A DNA stretch of 64,000 nt. It comes from Nioella nitratireducens (GTDB lineage Bacteria > Pseudomonadota > Alphaproteobacteria > Rhodobacterales > Rhodobacteraceae). Under the pieces are notes generated by a model, which was given only the letters and a program-made list of their open reading frames with translations, ran no database searches and was not told the origin of the DNA. Shown piece after piece: positions 1 to 9,577 of this stretch. The stretch covers positions 124,001 through 188,000 of the forward strand of contig NZ_MNBW01000004.1 in the NCBI RefSeq assembly GCF_001879715.1. The letters are read 5' to 3'. The first letter of the stretch is position 1; each line of letters begins with the position of its first letter. The position numbers and the translations under genes are program-made.

Positions 1-48
1 CAGGGCCATCAGTTTCTCCCAAAACGAGGGTGGCGGGGCTTTGGTCAT
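1..48 (-). CDS. Start of an unidentified gene, running off the left edge
   Basis: A start codon on the minus strand at 48 overlaps the stop codon of the next gene upstream as ATGA, the same junction used throughout this window, so a downstream cistron very probably begins here. Only about 16 codons are visible (MTKAPPPSFWEKLMAL), too few to name the product. The case rests on the overlap alone. Confidence 0.5.
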   Translation of the reverse strand, partial: MTKAPPPSFWEKLMAL

Positions 49-356
49 TCGGCGGGGGCGTCGGCGTAGCCGTCCTTGGCGATCAGCTGCTTGAGCCTGT
101 CGGCGTCGTATGCGGCATCCAGCGACGCAGCTTGAGCGTTTGCGACCTCCTGCGGGTCTCCTTCGACCTCAAAGGGCTCTGCCTTGCGAAACCCGGACAT
201 ATAGGCGTCGTCATCCTTGGCCCCGGCCTTCATGGCCGCGCGGTCGATGGCCTGCTCGAACCGCTCGGGCAGCGGCGCCTTGGCCCCGCGTCGGCCCTTT
301 CCGACAATGACCTGCGCGGGAATATCGCGCCAATAGACGATGGTGACGGCTGGCAT
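45..356 (-). CDS. Small 'virulence factor' family protein (PF13769-like)
   Basis: This is a protein of about 103 residues starting MPAVTIVYWRDIPAQ and continuing through GKGRRGAKAPLPERFEQAID. I recognise the pattern as the small soluble family labelled 'virulence factor' in alphaproteobacterial annotation; its biochemical role is not established. An in-frame ATG lies 33 nt further upstream, but an AGGAGG about 10 nt before the ATG at 356 supports the shorter start. The 3' end overlaps the next cistron by 4 nt, so the two are probably co-transcribed. No signal peptide or membrane segment is seen. Confidence 0.75.
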   Translation of the reverse strand: MPAVTIVYWRDIPAQVIVGKGRRGAKAPLPERFEQAIDRAAMKAGAKDDDAYMSGFRKAEPFEVEGDPQEVANAQAASLDAAYDADRLKQLIAKDGYADAPAE

Positions 357-407
357 GTCCTGTTGTCCTCCTGCGTGCGCTCGGCGCATTGCGTGTTGAC
401 GGCCACT

Positions 408-563
408 CTAGGCAACACAACGGCCCCGACCCGTCCCGTTTTCGACGTCAATCCGCGTCCCTGCGACCTGCCTGTTCATGAATAAGGATCGACAGGGGCC
501 AGAGCCACCCCACCAAAAGCCCAAACCGCTCATGAAGATGATGAGCCGGGCCAGACGCCGCAT
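408..563 (-). CDS. Possible 51-residue single-pass membrane protein
   Basis: This short reading frame starts MRRLARLIIFMSGLGFWWGG, a basic N-terminus followed by a hydrophobic stretch, and ends with a Cys-containing tail (GRGRCVA). Rhodobacterales genomes often carry tiny MRRL-type one-helix proteins ending in a cysteine, and this resembles them from memory. There is no strong ribosome binding site and the frame lies in a 315 bp gap between recognised genes. It could equally be a chance frame. Nothing else coding-like is visible in the gap at 357-671. Confidence 0.3.
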   Translation of the reverse strand: MRRLARLIIFMSGLGFWWGGSGPCRSLFMNRQVAGTRIDVENGTGRGRCVA

Positions 564-671
564 CGTGGGGCGGGCGTGGCCGGTCGGAAGAGACAAAGCG
601 GCGCAAGGGCATTGTAGCCCAGGGGGCGACCGACTATCGTCAGGGGCAAGAGAGAAAAAAGGTACAGGTAA

Positions 672-1844
672 ATGGGCCGCCGTCGCCCCCGCCGGGGCAA
701 ATCGAAACAAGGCAATCAGAGCCAGAGCGCCGCAGCCGCGCCCCGGATCAGCGCTGTTTCCCCGCCGCCCCCTGCCCCGACCACGTCGCCCCGCCCCGAT
801 CCGGCCGACCTTTACGCCGCGCTCGACCTTGGCACCAATTCCTGCCGGATGCTGATTGCGCAACCCAAGGGAAACCAACTTCACGTTGTCGATTCCTTTT
901 CAAAGTCGGTGCAGCTCGGGCTCGGACTGGAAAGCTCGGGTCGGCTGTCGCGCCAATCCATGGCGCGCACGGTGGCGGCGTTGAAAATCTGCAAGAACAA
1001 GCTGCAACGCCACGACGTCAAACGCATGCGGCTGGTGGCCACAGAAGCCTGCCGCCGGGCCACCAATGCCGTCGAATTCATCAGCGTTGTGAAACGCGAA
1101 ACGGGTCTGGCGCTGGAAATCATCGAACCAGAGGAAGAGGCCCGCCTTGCAGTGGTGGCCTGCGCACCGCTGGTCTCGACCCGGACGGAACAATTGCTGG
1201 TCGTCGATATCGGCGGCGGCTCCACCGAACTGGTCTGGATAGACCTCAGCCGCGTGCCCCGCGTTGAACGCCCGCGCGCCATCATGCGGCTGCACCAGGG
1301 CTTTGACCACCACGACACCATCTTTCCCAAGGCCAAGGTGGTGGACTGGATCTCGATTCCACTCGGGGTGGCGACGCTCAAGGATCTCTATCGCGACGTG
1401 CTGGACGATGGCGCACGCTTTGCCCTCATGAGCTGGTATTTCGAGGAACAACTGGCCGAGTTTTCACCCTATGACGACGCTGCCGACCAAGCGCGAGACG
1501 GCTTCCAGATCATCGGCACCTCGGGCACCGTCACCACTGTCGCGGCGTCCCATCTCGGGCTGCGCCGGTATGACCGCAACAAGGTCGATGGTCTGCGGAT
1601 GACCTCGGACCAGATCGACTCGGTCATTCAGGATTACCTGTCGCTCGGCCCCGTCGGCCGCCGCCGCGACCCGCGCATCGGGCGCGACCGTCAGTCACTG
1701 ATCATGTCGGGCGCGGCGATCCTTCAGGCGCTGTTGCGGGCCTGGCCCACCGACCGCCTCAGCGTCGCCGACCGTGGCCTGCGCGAAGGGCTGCTCTACG
1801 CGCAAATGTCCTCCGACGGTGTGCTCGAAGACGGCCCGTTCTGA
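672..1844 (+). CDS. Ppx/GppA family phosphatase (exopolyphosphatase type)
   Basis: The protein (390 aa) belongs to the ASKHA-fold Ppx/GppA family, which hydrolyses polyphosphate or pppGpp in the cytoplasm. Phosphate-binding motifs are clear: LDLGTNSCRMLI near residues 51-62 and VVDIGGGSTELVW near 177-189, with a conserved IIGTSGTVTT segment further on. The first roughly 45 residues are basic then Pro/Ala-rich and precede the domain, so a later start is possible but no better one is obvious. It lacks the C-terminal HD domain of long Ppx proteins, so it is the short form. The choice between polyphosphate and pppGpp as substrate cannot be made from sequence. Confidence 0.9.
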   Translation: MGRRRPRRGKSKQGNQSQSAAAAPRISAVSPPPPAPTTSPRPDPADLYAALDLGTNSCRMLIAQPKGNQLHVVDSFSKSVQLGLGLESSGRLSRQSMARTVAALKICKNKLQRHDVKRMRLVATEACRRATNAVEFISVVKRETGLALEIIEPEEEARLAVVACAPLVSTRTEQLLVVDIGGGSTELVWIDLSRVPRVERPRAIMRLHQGFDHHDTIFPKAKVVDWISIPLGVATLKDLYRDVLDDGARFALMSWYFEEQLAEFSPYDDAADQARDGFQIIGTSGTVTTVAASHLGLRRYDRNKVDGLRMTSDQIDSVIQDYLSLGPVGRRRDPRIGRDRQSLIMSGAAILQALLRAWPTDRLSVADRGLREGLLYAQMSSDGVLEDGPF

Positions 1845-1883
1845 GAACAGCTCCGCCCGCCCCGCAGCCCTCGAACCGCCCCC

Positions 1884-1905
1884 TTCTTCTTGGTGAAAAT
1901 ACTCC
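1884..1905 (+). repeat. Intergenic TTCTTCTTGG...AATACTCC element, copy 1
   Basis: The element reads TTCTTCTTGG, two variable bases, then AAAATACTCC. It sits 40 nt after the exopolyphosphatase stop, in the sense direction of that gene. Three further copies occur at 28391, 47164 and 61027, each downstream of a stop codon and in the same sense as the gene it follows. Confidence 0.75.
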
Positions 1906-1912
1906 GGGGAGC

Positions 1913-1933
1913 GCGAGGGGCAGCGCCCCTCGC
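1913..1933. terminator. Hairpin between convergent genes
   Basis: GCGAGGGGC and GCCCCTCGC form a perfect 9-bp stem with a 3-nt loop, between the convergent exopolyphosphatase and pgi genes. There is no T-tract on either side, so it may be an RNA-stabilising or bidirectional transcription-end structure rather than a classical intrinsic terminator. Confidence 0.45.
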
Positions 1934-1971
1934 CCGGATCGGCGCGCGTCAGCGCGACGATCCCCTTGGCC

Positions 1972-3579
1972 TCACGCGTGCCCGCCCGTTACATAGCGCA
2001 CCAACCCAAGGGTCGAGCCATCCTTGCCCGCCCCGTCGGCCTCACCGGTCAGGACCGGGTCCAGCGCCTTGGCCAATTCCTTTCCCAGTTCCACGCCCCA
2101 TTGGTCATAGCTGTTGATCCCAAGGATCACCCCCTCCACGAACACGCGATGCTCATACAGGGCGATGATCTGGCCCAGAACGAAAGGTGTCAGTTTCGGG
2201 TAGAGTAACGTGGTCGAGGGCCGGTTGCCGGGGAACACCCGGTGGTTGGCCTGCCGTGTCAACTCCTCGCCCTTCAGCCCCTTGGCCGCCATCAGCGCCA
2301 GTGCCTCATCGACCGGCCGCCCGCGCATCAGCGCCTCGGACTGGGCAAGGCAGTTGGCCACGAGCAGCCGATGGTGATGCGCCAAATCGGGCTCGTGGCC
2401 TTCGGCGGCGACGAGGAATTCGCAAGGCACCACGCGGGTGCCCTGGTGAATCAGCTGGTAAAACGCGTGCTGACCGTTGGTTCCCGGCTCTCCCCAGACG
2501 ATTGGGCCGGAATTCATGGTTAGATCCTGCCCGTCCATCGACACGCGCTTGCCGTTCGATTCCATCTCCAATTGCTGCAAATAGGCGGGCAACCGCAGCA
2601 GCCGCTGGTCATAGGGCAGCGCCGCGCGCGTGGCATGGCCCTGCACCTGGTTGTGCCAGATTCCGACAAGCGCCAGCAGCACCGGCAGATTGTCGGCAAG
2701 GTCGGCCTCGCGGAAATGGGTATCCATGGCGTGGCCCCCGGCCAGGAACTGGCTGAAATCCTCGGGCCCCACGGCCAACATCATGCCAAGCCCGATCGGC
2801 CCCCACATGGAATACCGCCCGCCGACCCAGTCCTCGAAGCCGAAAACCCGCTCCGGCGCAATCCCGAACGCTGCCGTCAGATCGGCCGCCGTGGACAGAG
2901 CCACGAACTGGCTGGCCGGGTCGGCCACGGCGCCCGCCATCCAGTCGCGGGCGGTGCGGGCGTTGGTCATGGTTTCGATGGTGGTAAAGGTCTTGGAGGC
3001 GACAATGACAAGGGTCCGTGTCGGGTCGAGCCCCTGCAACGTGTCATGGATATGCGCGCCATCGACGTTCGAGACATAGTGTACGCGCGGCCCGTCATGA
3101 TAGGGGGCCAGCGCCAAAGTGCCCATCACCGGGCCGAGGTCCGATCCACCGATGCCGATATTGACCACGTCGGTATAGGCCCCGCCCTGCCCCACGATCT
3201 CACCAGACCGAACGGCAGTGGCAAAAGCTTCCATCCGTGCGCGGGTTTCCAGAACGCCCGGAATGACGTTTTCGCCATCCACCTCAACCACGCCACCGGG
3301 TGCACGCAGGGCGGTGTGCAGCACCGCGCGGCCCTCGGTCTCGTTGATCTTCTCGCCGGTGAACATCGCCTCGCGCTTGGCCTCGACCTTGGCGGCGCGG
3401 GCCAGTTCCATCAGCAACGACATTGCCCCGGCATCGAGGCTGGTCTTGGAGAAATCGAACAGCATATCGCCCGCACGGCGGCTGAACCCCTCGAACCTGT
3501 CGGGATCGTCAAAGAGGTCGAGGATCGAGCGGCCCGCCTTGGCCGCGTTGTGCGCTTTCAGGTCGTCCCAGATCGACAT
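1972..3579 (-). CDS. pgi: Glucose-6-phosphate isomerase
   Basis: This 535-residue protein interconverts glucose-6-phosphate and fructose-6-phosphate in the cytosol. It shows the typical phosphoglucose isomerase landmarks: [28 protein letters not shown], and [20 protein letters not shown] with the catalytic Glu. The length is normal for the family. It is the last gene of zwf-pgl-pgi, 37 nt after pgl. In this lineage glucose goes through Entner-Doudoroff, so Pgi mainly feeds fructose-6-phosphate back to glucose-6-phosphate. Confidence 0.97.
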   Translation of the reverse strand: MSIWDDLKAHNAAKAGRSILDLFDDPDRFEGFSRRAGDMLFDFSKTSLDAGAMSLLMELARAAKVEAKREAMFTGEKINETEGRAVLHTALRAPGGVVEVDGENVIPGVLETRARMEAFATAVRSGEIVGQGGAYTDVVNIGIGGSDLGPVMGTLALAPYHDGPRVHYVSNVDGAHIHDTLQGLDPTRTLVIVASKTFTTIETMTNARTARDWMAGAVADPASQFVALSTAADLTAAFGIAPERVFGFEDWVGGRYSMWGPIGLGMMLAVGPEDFSQFLAGGHAMDTHFREADLADNLPVLLALVGIWHNQVQGHATRAALPYDQRLLRLPAYLQQLEMESNGKRVSMDGQDLTMNSGPIVWGEPGTNGQHAFYQLIHQGTRVVPCEFLVAAEGHEPDLAHHHRLLVANCLAQSEALMRGRPVDEALALMAAKGLKGEELTRQANHRVFPGNRPSTTLLYPKLTPFVLGQIIALYEHRVFVEGVILGINSYDQWGVELGKELAKALDPVLTGEADGAGKDGSTLGLVRYVTGGHA

Positions 3580-3616
3580 GGGGAGAACATCCTTTTGCTG
3601 ATAAATCGGGATCGGA

Positions 3617-4287
3617 TCAGGGCGCCCAATGTACGGTTGCGCCCGACAGGACAGCCCGCACCGGGGCCTCGGCCACCGGCAAACGCTGCGCGCGTTCCAG
3701 TGCCTCGCGTTTCTCGTCGCCGGCGATAACGATATGGGTCGACACGGCGTCGGCCAGAACCCGTGCCGACAGGGTCACGCGCGGCTCGGGCGCGCCGCCG
3801 CCGCGCATCGGCACAAGGATCGGCGCATCGTCGGCCAGCGCGTCGGCCAGCCGATCGGCGCCGGGAAAAAGCGAGGCGGTGTGCATGTCCGCGCCCATCC
3901 CCAGCAGCAGCAGGGTGATCGGCAAATAGGGTTCCAGCCGCTTGCCGAGATCATCCACCATATCCTCGGGCTGAGGTGCGGCGGCGTAGAGCGGGGCAAA
4001 CCGCGCCCGCGCGGCCTTTGACACCAGCAGCCGATCCCGGATCAGCCCGGTGTTCGAGCGCGGGTTGTCAGCAGGCACCCACCGTTCATCCGACAAGAAC
4101 ACCGTCACCCGGTTCCAGTCGAGCGCCTGTTCGCTGAGCACATCGAAGATCGGTCCCGGCGTGGTGCCGCCGGGCACGCAAAAGCTGACCTGATCGTGAC
4201 GGCGCAGATGGTCGGCCAGTTCGCTGGCCAGCGCATCGGCAAGGTCCAGCATCATCATTTCACGATCGGGGTATTTGATCAGGTTCA

Positions 4288-4288
<1 letters not shown>
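3617..4288 (-). CDS. pgl: 6-phosphogluconolactonase
   Basis: This protein of 223 aa is of the DevB/Pgl type and hydrolyses 6-phosphogluconolactone to 6-phosphogluconate. Visible motifs are [16 protein letters not shown], the FLSDERWVP segment typical of the family, [11 protein letters not shown], and [18 protein letters not shown]. The start codon shares one nucleotide with the zwf stop (TGATG), so translation is probably coupled. Its position between zwf and pgi fits its reaction. Confidence 0.95.
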
Positions 4289-5742
<1,454 letters not shown>

Positions 5743-5800
5743 GAGAGTTCCTCCGGAAGTCCTGAAAAGTGACGCAGCCCATCAGGACCGCTGGCAAGCA

Positions 5801-5814
5801 TGTTAGCGCTATCA
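5801..5814. promoter_or_regulatory. LacI-family operator upstream of zwf (CceR-like)
   Basis: TGTTAGCGCTATCA has the perfect core palindrome TAGCGCTA flanked by TG and CA, the usual shape of a LacI-family operator. It lies 59 nt upstream of the zwf start. Central-carbon LacI regulators of the CceR type are known to repress zwf-pgl-pgi in Rhodobacter, and the site matches my memory of that motif. No regulator gene is in the window. Confidence 0.65.
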
Positions 5815-5886
5815 TACGCTCTTGGTGGCGCGTTTACACCGATAACTTTCGCACGTCCAGTGTTTCGCTGAAAGTCCGCAGGGGAC

Positions 5887-6333
5887 CTAGCGCGGCAACT
5901 GGCGCAAAGCGGTTTCCATCGCTTCGAGAAATCGACTGCGATCCCCCTTGGAAAACGGTCTTTGACCGCCGATCCCCTGCCCGTCCAGCCCGGCGCGCAG
6001 ATCGGCCATGATGGCCCGGGTGGCGATCTGCCCGCCGATTCCGTCCATGGTGAAGCGGTCCCCGCGATGGCCCAGAACCGCTGCCCCCACCTTGAGGCAG
6101 CGCTCGGCCAACAGGATATCGGCAGTGATGACCAGCACACCGGGCCCCGATGCCTCGGCAATTGCATCATCCGCAGCGTCGAACCCGTCCGAGACGGTGA
6201 ATTGCCGGATCAAAGGGTGATCGGGCAGCCGAAGCCCCTGGTTGGCAACGAAGACGATGGACTGCTGGTGGCGCAGCGCGACGCGAATCGCCTCTTGCTT
6301 GACCGGGCAGGCATCGGCATCGACCAGGATCAT
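5887..6333 (-). CDS. YaiI/YqxD family protein (UPF0178, NYN-like)
   Basis: The product (148 aa) starts MILVDADACPVKQEAIRVA, the family hallmark with acidic residues near the N-terminus, and contains ITADILLAERCLKVGA and HRGDRFTMDGIGGQIATR. UPF0178 proteins have a PIN/NYN-like nuclease fold, but no substrate has been established to my knowledge. The frame is open for 31 more codons upstream, but the ATG at 6333 overlaps the stop of the aldolase gene as ATGA, which decides the start. Confidence 0.88.
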   Translation of the reverse strand: MILVDADACPVKQEAIRVALRHQQSIVFVANQGLRLPDHPLIRQFTVSDGFDAADDAIAEASGPGVLVITADILLAERCLKVGAAVLGHRGDRFTMDGIGGQIATRAIMADLRAGLDGQGIGGQRPFSKGDRSRFLEAMETALRQLPR

Positions 6334-7094
6334 GGACGCTCGGCGGCCAAATCCCGCATTGCCCCCGATAACAGCGACGCTTCGCTGGCCATGCCGAGGA
6401 AATTCACACCCAGATCGACGGCCCATCTCCGCGCCTCCGGGGTTCCAAGAATAATGCCAGCGGCTTTGCCCTGCGCCCTGATCTTGGGGATAGCGCCCGC
6501 GATGGCCGCCCGCACCATGTCATGGTCGATCTCGTCGCGATGGCCCATATCGGCGGCCAGATCGGCAGGACCGATGAAGACGCCATCGACCCCGTCAACT
6601 GCGGCGATCTCGTCGACCACATCAATGGCGGCGCGGCTTTCGGCCTGCACGAGAATGCAGATTTCATCATTGGCGTCGGTGGTATAGTCGGCAACTGCCC
6701 CGAACCGCGCCGAACGGGTCACCGCCGCGCCCTGCCCCCGCACACCGTCGGGCGGATAGCGGCAGGCGCGCACAACGGCGCGCGCCTGTTCCGGCGTGTC
6801 GACCATCGGCACCAGAACGCTTTGCGCGCCCAGGTCCAGCACCTGTTTCAGCACCCAGTCCTCGGCCACCGGCACCCGCACGACCGCCTGCGCCGGGGTG
6901 GCGGCCAGCGCCATCAACTGCGCGCGAATGCCGACCGGGTCCCATGGGCTGTGCTCGCCGTCGATCAGGCACCAGTCGAAGCCGCTGTGACCGGCCGCTT
7001 CCGTCACAAGCGCCGATCCGAAGTTCAGCCAAAGCCCCTTCAGCAAACGTCCGTCGGACAGTGCGATCTTCAGATGGTTTGTCGGGGCGGGCAT
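6330..7094 (-). CDS. HpcH/HpaI family 2-oxo-acid aldolase
   Basis: This class II pyruvate aldolase (254 aa) cleaves 4-hydroxy-2-oxo acids to pyruvate and an aldehyde. The landmarks are FDWCLIDGEHSPWDP near residues 39-53, VVRVP, the metal-binding Glu in ILVQAESRAA, and GVFIGPADLAADMG with the metal-binding Asp. The family covers 4-hydroxy-2-oxoheptanedioate and 2-keto-3-deoxy-L-rhamnonate aldolases, and the physiological substrate cannot be told here. No homoprotocatechuate or rhamnose genes are adjacent. It heads a two-gene unit with the yaiI-type gene and is divergent from the liv operon. Confidence 0.88.
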   Translation of the reverse strand: MPAPTNHLKIALSDGRLLKGLWLNFGSALVTEAAGHSGFDWCLIDGEHSPWDPVGIRAQLMALAATPAQAVVRVPVAEDWVLKQVLDLGAQSVLVPMVDTPEQARAVVRACRYPPDGVRGQGAAVTRSARFGAVADYTTDANDEICILVQAESRAAIDVVDEIAAVDGVDGVFIGPADLAADMGHRDEIDHDMVRAAIAGAIPKIRAQGKAAGIILGTPEARRWAVDLGVNFLGMASEASLLSGAMRDLAAERP

Positions 7095-7294
7095 GGTGGA
7101 CTCCTCCGTTAGGCGTTTGGCCTCTTTTTGGCCTGTCGCGGGCGCCGGGGAAACCTGTTTTGCGCAAGGCCCGCGCAGATTGCCGATCCGGGCCGCTGTC
7201 CTGCCGGGAAAGGTCCAAATCGGCCCTTTTCAATCACGGAAACCCGACATAACGTGTTGCCACAAGAACAAACAGTTCAATCAGGGAGAACATC

Positions 7295-8497
7295 ATGAAA
7301 AAGCTTCTGCTGGCGTCTGCCGCGACACTGGCCATGACCGGCGCGTCTTTCGCCGACAGTCATGGCGGCGGCGGAGAAGTGAAGATCGGGGTCATCCTCG
7401 GCTTCACCGGACCCATCGAATCGCTGACCCCGCAAATGGCCCAAGGCGCCGAACTGGCGATGGCCGAAGTGACCGCGTCCGGCGGGCTGATGGGCGGCAT
7501 GACCGTCACTTCGGTGCGCGCGGACTCCACCTGCATCGACTCCGCCGCCGCACAGGCCGCCGCGGAACGTCTAATCACCGCAGAGGGCGTGTCCGGCATC
7601 ATGGGCGCCGACTGCTCGGGCGTGACCACGTCGATCCTGTCCAACGTCGCCGTGCCGAACGGCATGGTGATGATTTCGCCCTCGGCCACCTCGCCTGCGC
7701 TGACCTCGGTCGAAGACAACGGCCTTTTCTTCCGCACCTCGCCCTCTGACGCCCGTCAGGGCCAAGTCATGAGCGATGTGTTGATGGATCGCGGCATCGA
7801 CACCGTGGCCGTGACCTACACCAACAACGACTATGGCCAAGGTCTGGCTGACAGCTTTGCCGCGGCCTTCGAAGCGGCCGGCGGCACCGTCACTCTCGTG
7901 GCAGCCCACGAAGACGGCCGCGCCGACTACTCGGCCGAAGTTGGCGCGCTGGCCTCTGCTGGCGGTCAGGCTCTGGTTGTGGCGGGCTATGTCGATCAAG
8001 GCGGCTCCGGCGTTGTTCAAGCGGCACTGGACACCGGCGCATTCGACACGTTCGTGTTCCCCGACGGCATGATCAGCCAGGCGCTGGTCGATAACTTCGG
8101 CACCGATATCGACGGGTCGTTCGGCCAGCACCCCGGCACCGACTCTGAAGGGGCGGCGTTGTTCCAGGAGATGGCCACCGAGGCCGGCTTCGACGGCACC
8201 TCGCCCTTCACCGGCGAAAGCTATGACGCGGCTGCGCTGATGCTGCTGGCGATGGCCGCGGCGGGGTCCACCGATCCGGGCGATTATGCAGGCCATATCA
8301 TGGACGTCGCAAACGCCCCCGGCGAACTGATCCAGCCCGGCCAATTGGCCCATGCCCTTGAACTGATCGCTGCCGGTGAGGATGTCGATTACGAAGGTGC
8401 CACGGCTGTGGAACTGATCGAGCCGGGCGAATCCGCGGGCAACTACCGCGAGATCGAGATCGAAAACGGTGAAATCGTCACCGCGCAATATCGCTGA
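7295..8497 (+). CDS. Periplasmic substrate-binding protein, branched-chain amino-acid ABC type
   Basis: This protein of 400 aa has a Sec signal peptide (MKKLLLASAATLAMTGASFA, cut before DSHGG) and the type I binding-protein fold of the LivJ/LivK/AmiC group. EVKIGVILGFTGPIESLTPQ opens the mature domain and SPSATSPALT is typical. An AGGGAG upstream supports the start. It leads an operon with two LivG/LivF-type ATPases and two LivH/LivM-type permeases. The ligand may be branched-chain amino acids or another amino or amide compound. A hairpin after the gene may keep its message more abundant than the rest. Confidence 0.9.
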   Translation: MKKLLLASAATLAMTGASFADSHGGGGEVKIGVILGFTGPIESLTPQMAQGAELAMAEVTASGGLMGGMTVTSVRADSTCIDSAAAQAAAERLITAEGVSGIMGADCSGVTTSILSNVAVPNGMVMISPSATSPALTSVEDNGLFFRTSPSDARQGQVMSDVLMDRGIDTVAVTYTNNDYGQGLADSFAAAFEAAGGTVTLVAAHEDGRADYSAEVGALASAGGQALVVAGYVDQGGSGVVQAALDTGAFDTFVFPDGMISQALVDNFGTDIDGSFGQHPGTDSEGAALFQEMATEAGFDGTSPFTGESYDAAALMLLAMAAAGSTDPGDYAGHIMDVANAPGELIQPGQLAHALELIAAGEDVDYEGATAVELIEPGESAGNYREIEIENGEIVTAQYR

Positions 8498-8522
8498 TCC
8501 CCGGCAAAGGGATTGCACAGGG

Positions 8523-8547
8523 GCAGCCCGGTTCATCGCCGGGCTGC
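8523..8547 (+). terminator. Intra-operon hairpin after the binding-protein gene
   Basis: GCAGCCCGG and CCGGGCTGC make a 9-bp perfect stem with a 7-nt loop, followed by TTCGTTT. It lies between the binding-protein gene and the ATPase genes, where partial termination or protection of the upstream message would raise binding-protein levels relative to the membrane components. Confidence 0.65.
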
Positions 8548-8688
8548 TTCGTTTACAGCATGTCGTGCAAAATTGGGAACCGGTATTGCGCTCCTTGGAC
8601 ATGCAAAATCAATAGGTTAGAGCGGGGCGCGGGATTGTGAATGATCGTGGCACGCTCTCAGGAGCCGATAAACAAAGAGAGTTCCGGC

Positions 8689-9465
8689 ATGATCGACGTT
8701 CATGACCTTCATAAACATTTCGGCGGGTTTCATGCCGTGGACGGAGCGACGCTCAGCATCGAGGGCGGCTCAATCACCGGGTTGATCGGCCCAAACGGCG
8801 CCGGAAAAACAACCCTTTTCAATGTGATCGCTGGCGTTCTTCAACCCACCTCCGGGCATGTGACCATGGCTGGCGAGGACATCACCGGCTTGCCGCCGCA
8901 TGAGCTGTTTCACAAGGGGCTGCTGCGCACCTTCCAGATCGCGCATGAATTCGGGTCGATGACCTGCCGGGAAAACCTGATGATGGTGCCGGGCGATCAG
9001 TCGGGCGAGAGCCTCTGGAACACGTGGTTTGGGCGCAAACGGATCGCCGACGAGGAACGCGCGCTGCGCGCCAAGGCCGACGAAGTGCTTGAATTCCTGA
9101 CGATTTCTCACATCGCCGATCTCAAGGCAGGCGAGATTTCCGGTGGGCAAAAGAAGCTGTTGGAACTGGGCCGGACGATGATGGTGGATGCCAAGATCGT
9201 CTTCCTCGACGAGGTCGGCGCAGGCGTCAACCGGACCCTGCTGTATACCATTGCCGACGCCATCAAGCGGCTGAACACCGAGCGCGGATACACTTTTGTT
9301 GTCATCGAGCATGATATGGATTTCATTGAGAAAATTTGCGATCCGGTGATCTGCATGGCCGAGGGCAAGGTGCTGGCGCAGGGCACGTTGGCCGAGATCA
9401 AGGCCAATGAGCATGTGATCGAGGCCTACCTTGGCACCGGTCTGAAGAACAAGGAAACGGCATGA
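8689..9465 (+). CDS. ABC transporter ATPase, LivG type
   Basis: The 258-residue ATPase energises amino-acid uptake. Walker A is GPNGAGKTTLF, the signature is ISGGQKKLLELGRT, and the H-loop is VVIEHDMDF. Walker B reads VFLDEVGAGVN, with Val where Pro is usual after DE. An upstream ATG at 8641 is in frame, but the ATG at 8689 begins exactly at the conserved MIDVHDLHKHFGGF, so the shorter form is preferred. It pairs with the LivF-type ATPase downstream. Confidence 0.9.
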   Translation: MIDVHDLHKHFGGFHAVDGATLSIEGGSITGLIGPNGAGKTTLFNVIAGVLQPTSGHVTMAGEDITGLPPHELFHKGLLRTFQIAHEFGSMTCRENLMMVPGDQSGESLWNTWFGRKRIADEERALRAKADEVLEFLTISHIADLKAGEISGGQKKLLELGRTMMVDAKIVFLDEVGAGVNRTLLYTIADAIKRLNTERGYTFVVIEHDMDFIEKICDPVICMAEGKVLAQGTLAEIKANEHVIEAYLGTGLKNKETA

Positions 9466-9497
9466 TGGCGCGGGCCGAAAAAGGGGTATCGCCATGC

Positions 9498-9535
9498 GTG
9501 CACCCCCCGTACACCCCCTGTACACCCCCCGTACA
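9498..9535. repeat. Tandem GTACACCCCC repeat, copy 1
   Basis: Three to four tandem units of the form GTRCACCCCC(C), about 10-11 nt each, fill the 112 bp gap between the two ATPase genes. The complementary strand is a series of G5-G6 runs spaced by about 5 nt, a layout that could form a G-quadruplex. A second copy lies at 28190-28228. Confidence 0.75.
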
Positions 9536-9577
9536 GACAAACCGCCACCTTGCCGACAGGGCCATGGAGGGCGCGAA

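Noticed and set aside
9498-9535. CRISPR or integron-type array in the GTACACCCCC repeat
   Set aside because: The units are about 10 nt and directly adjacent, with no spacers and no cas or integrase gene nearby.
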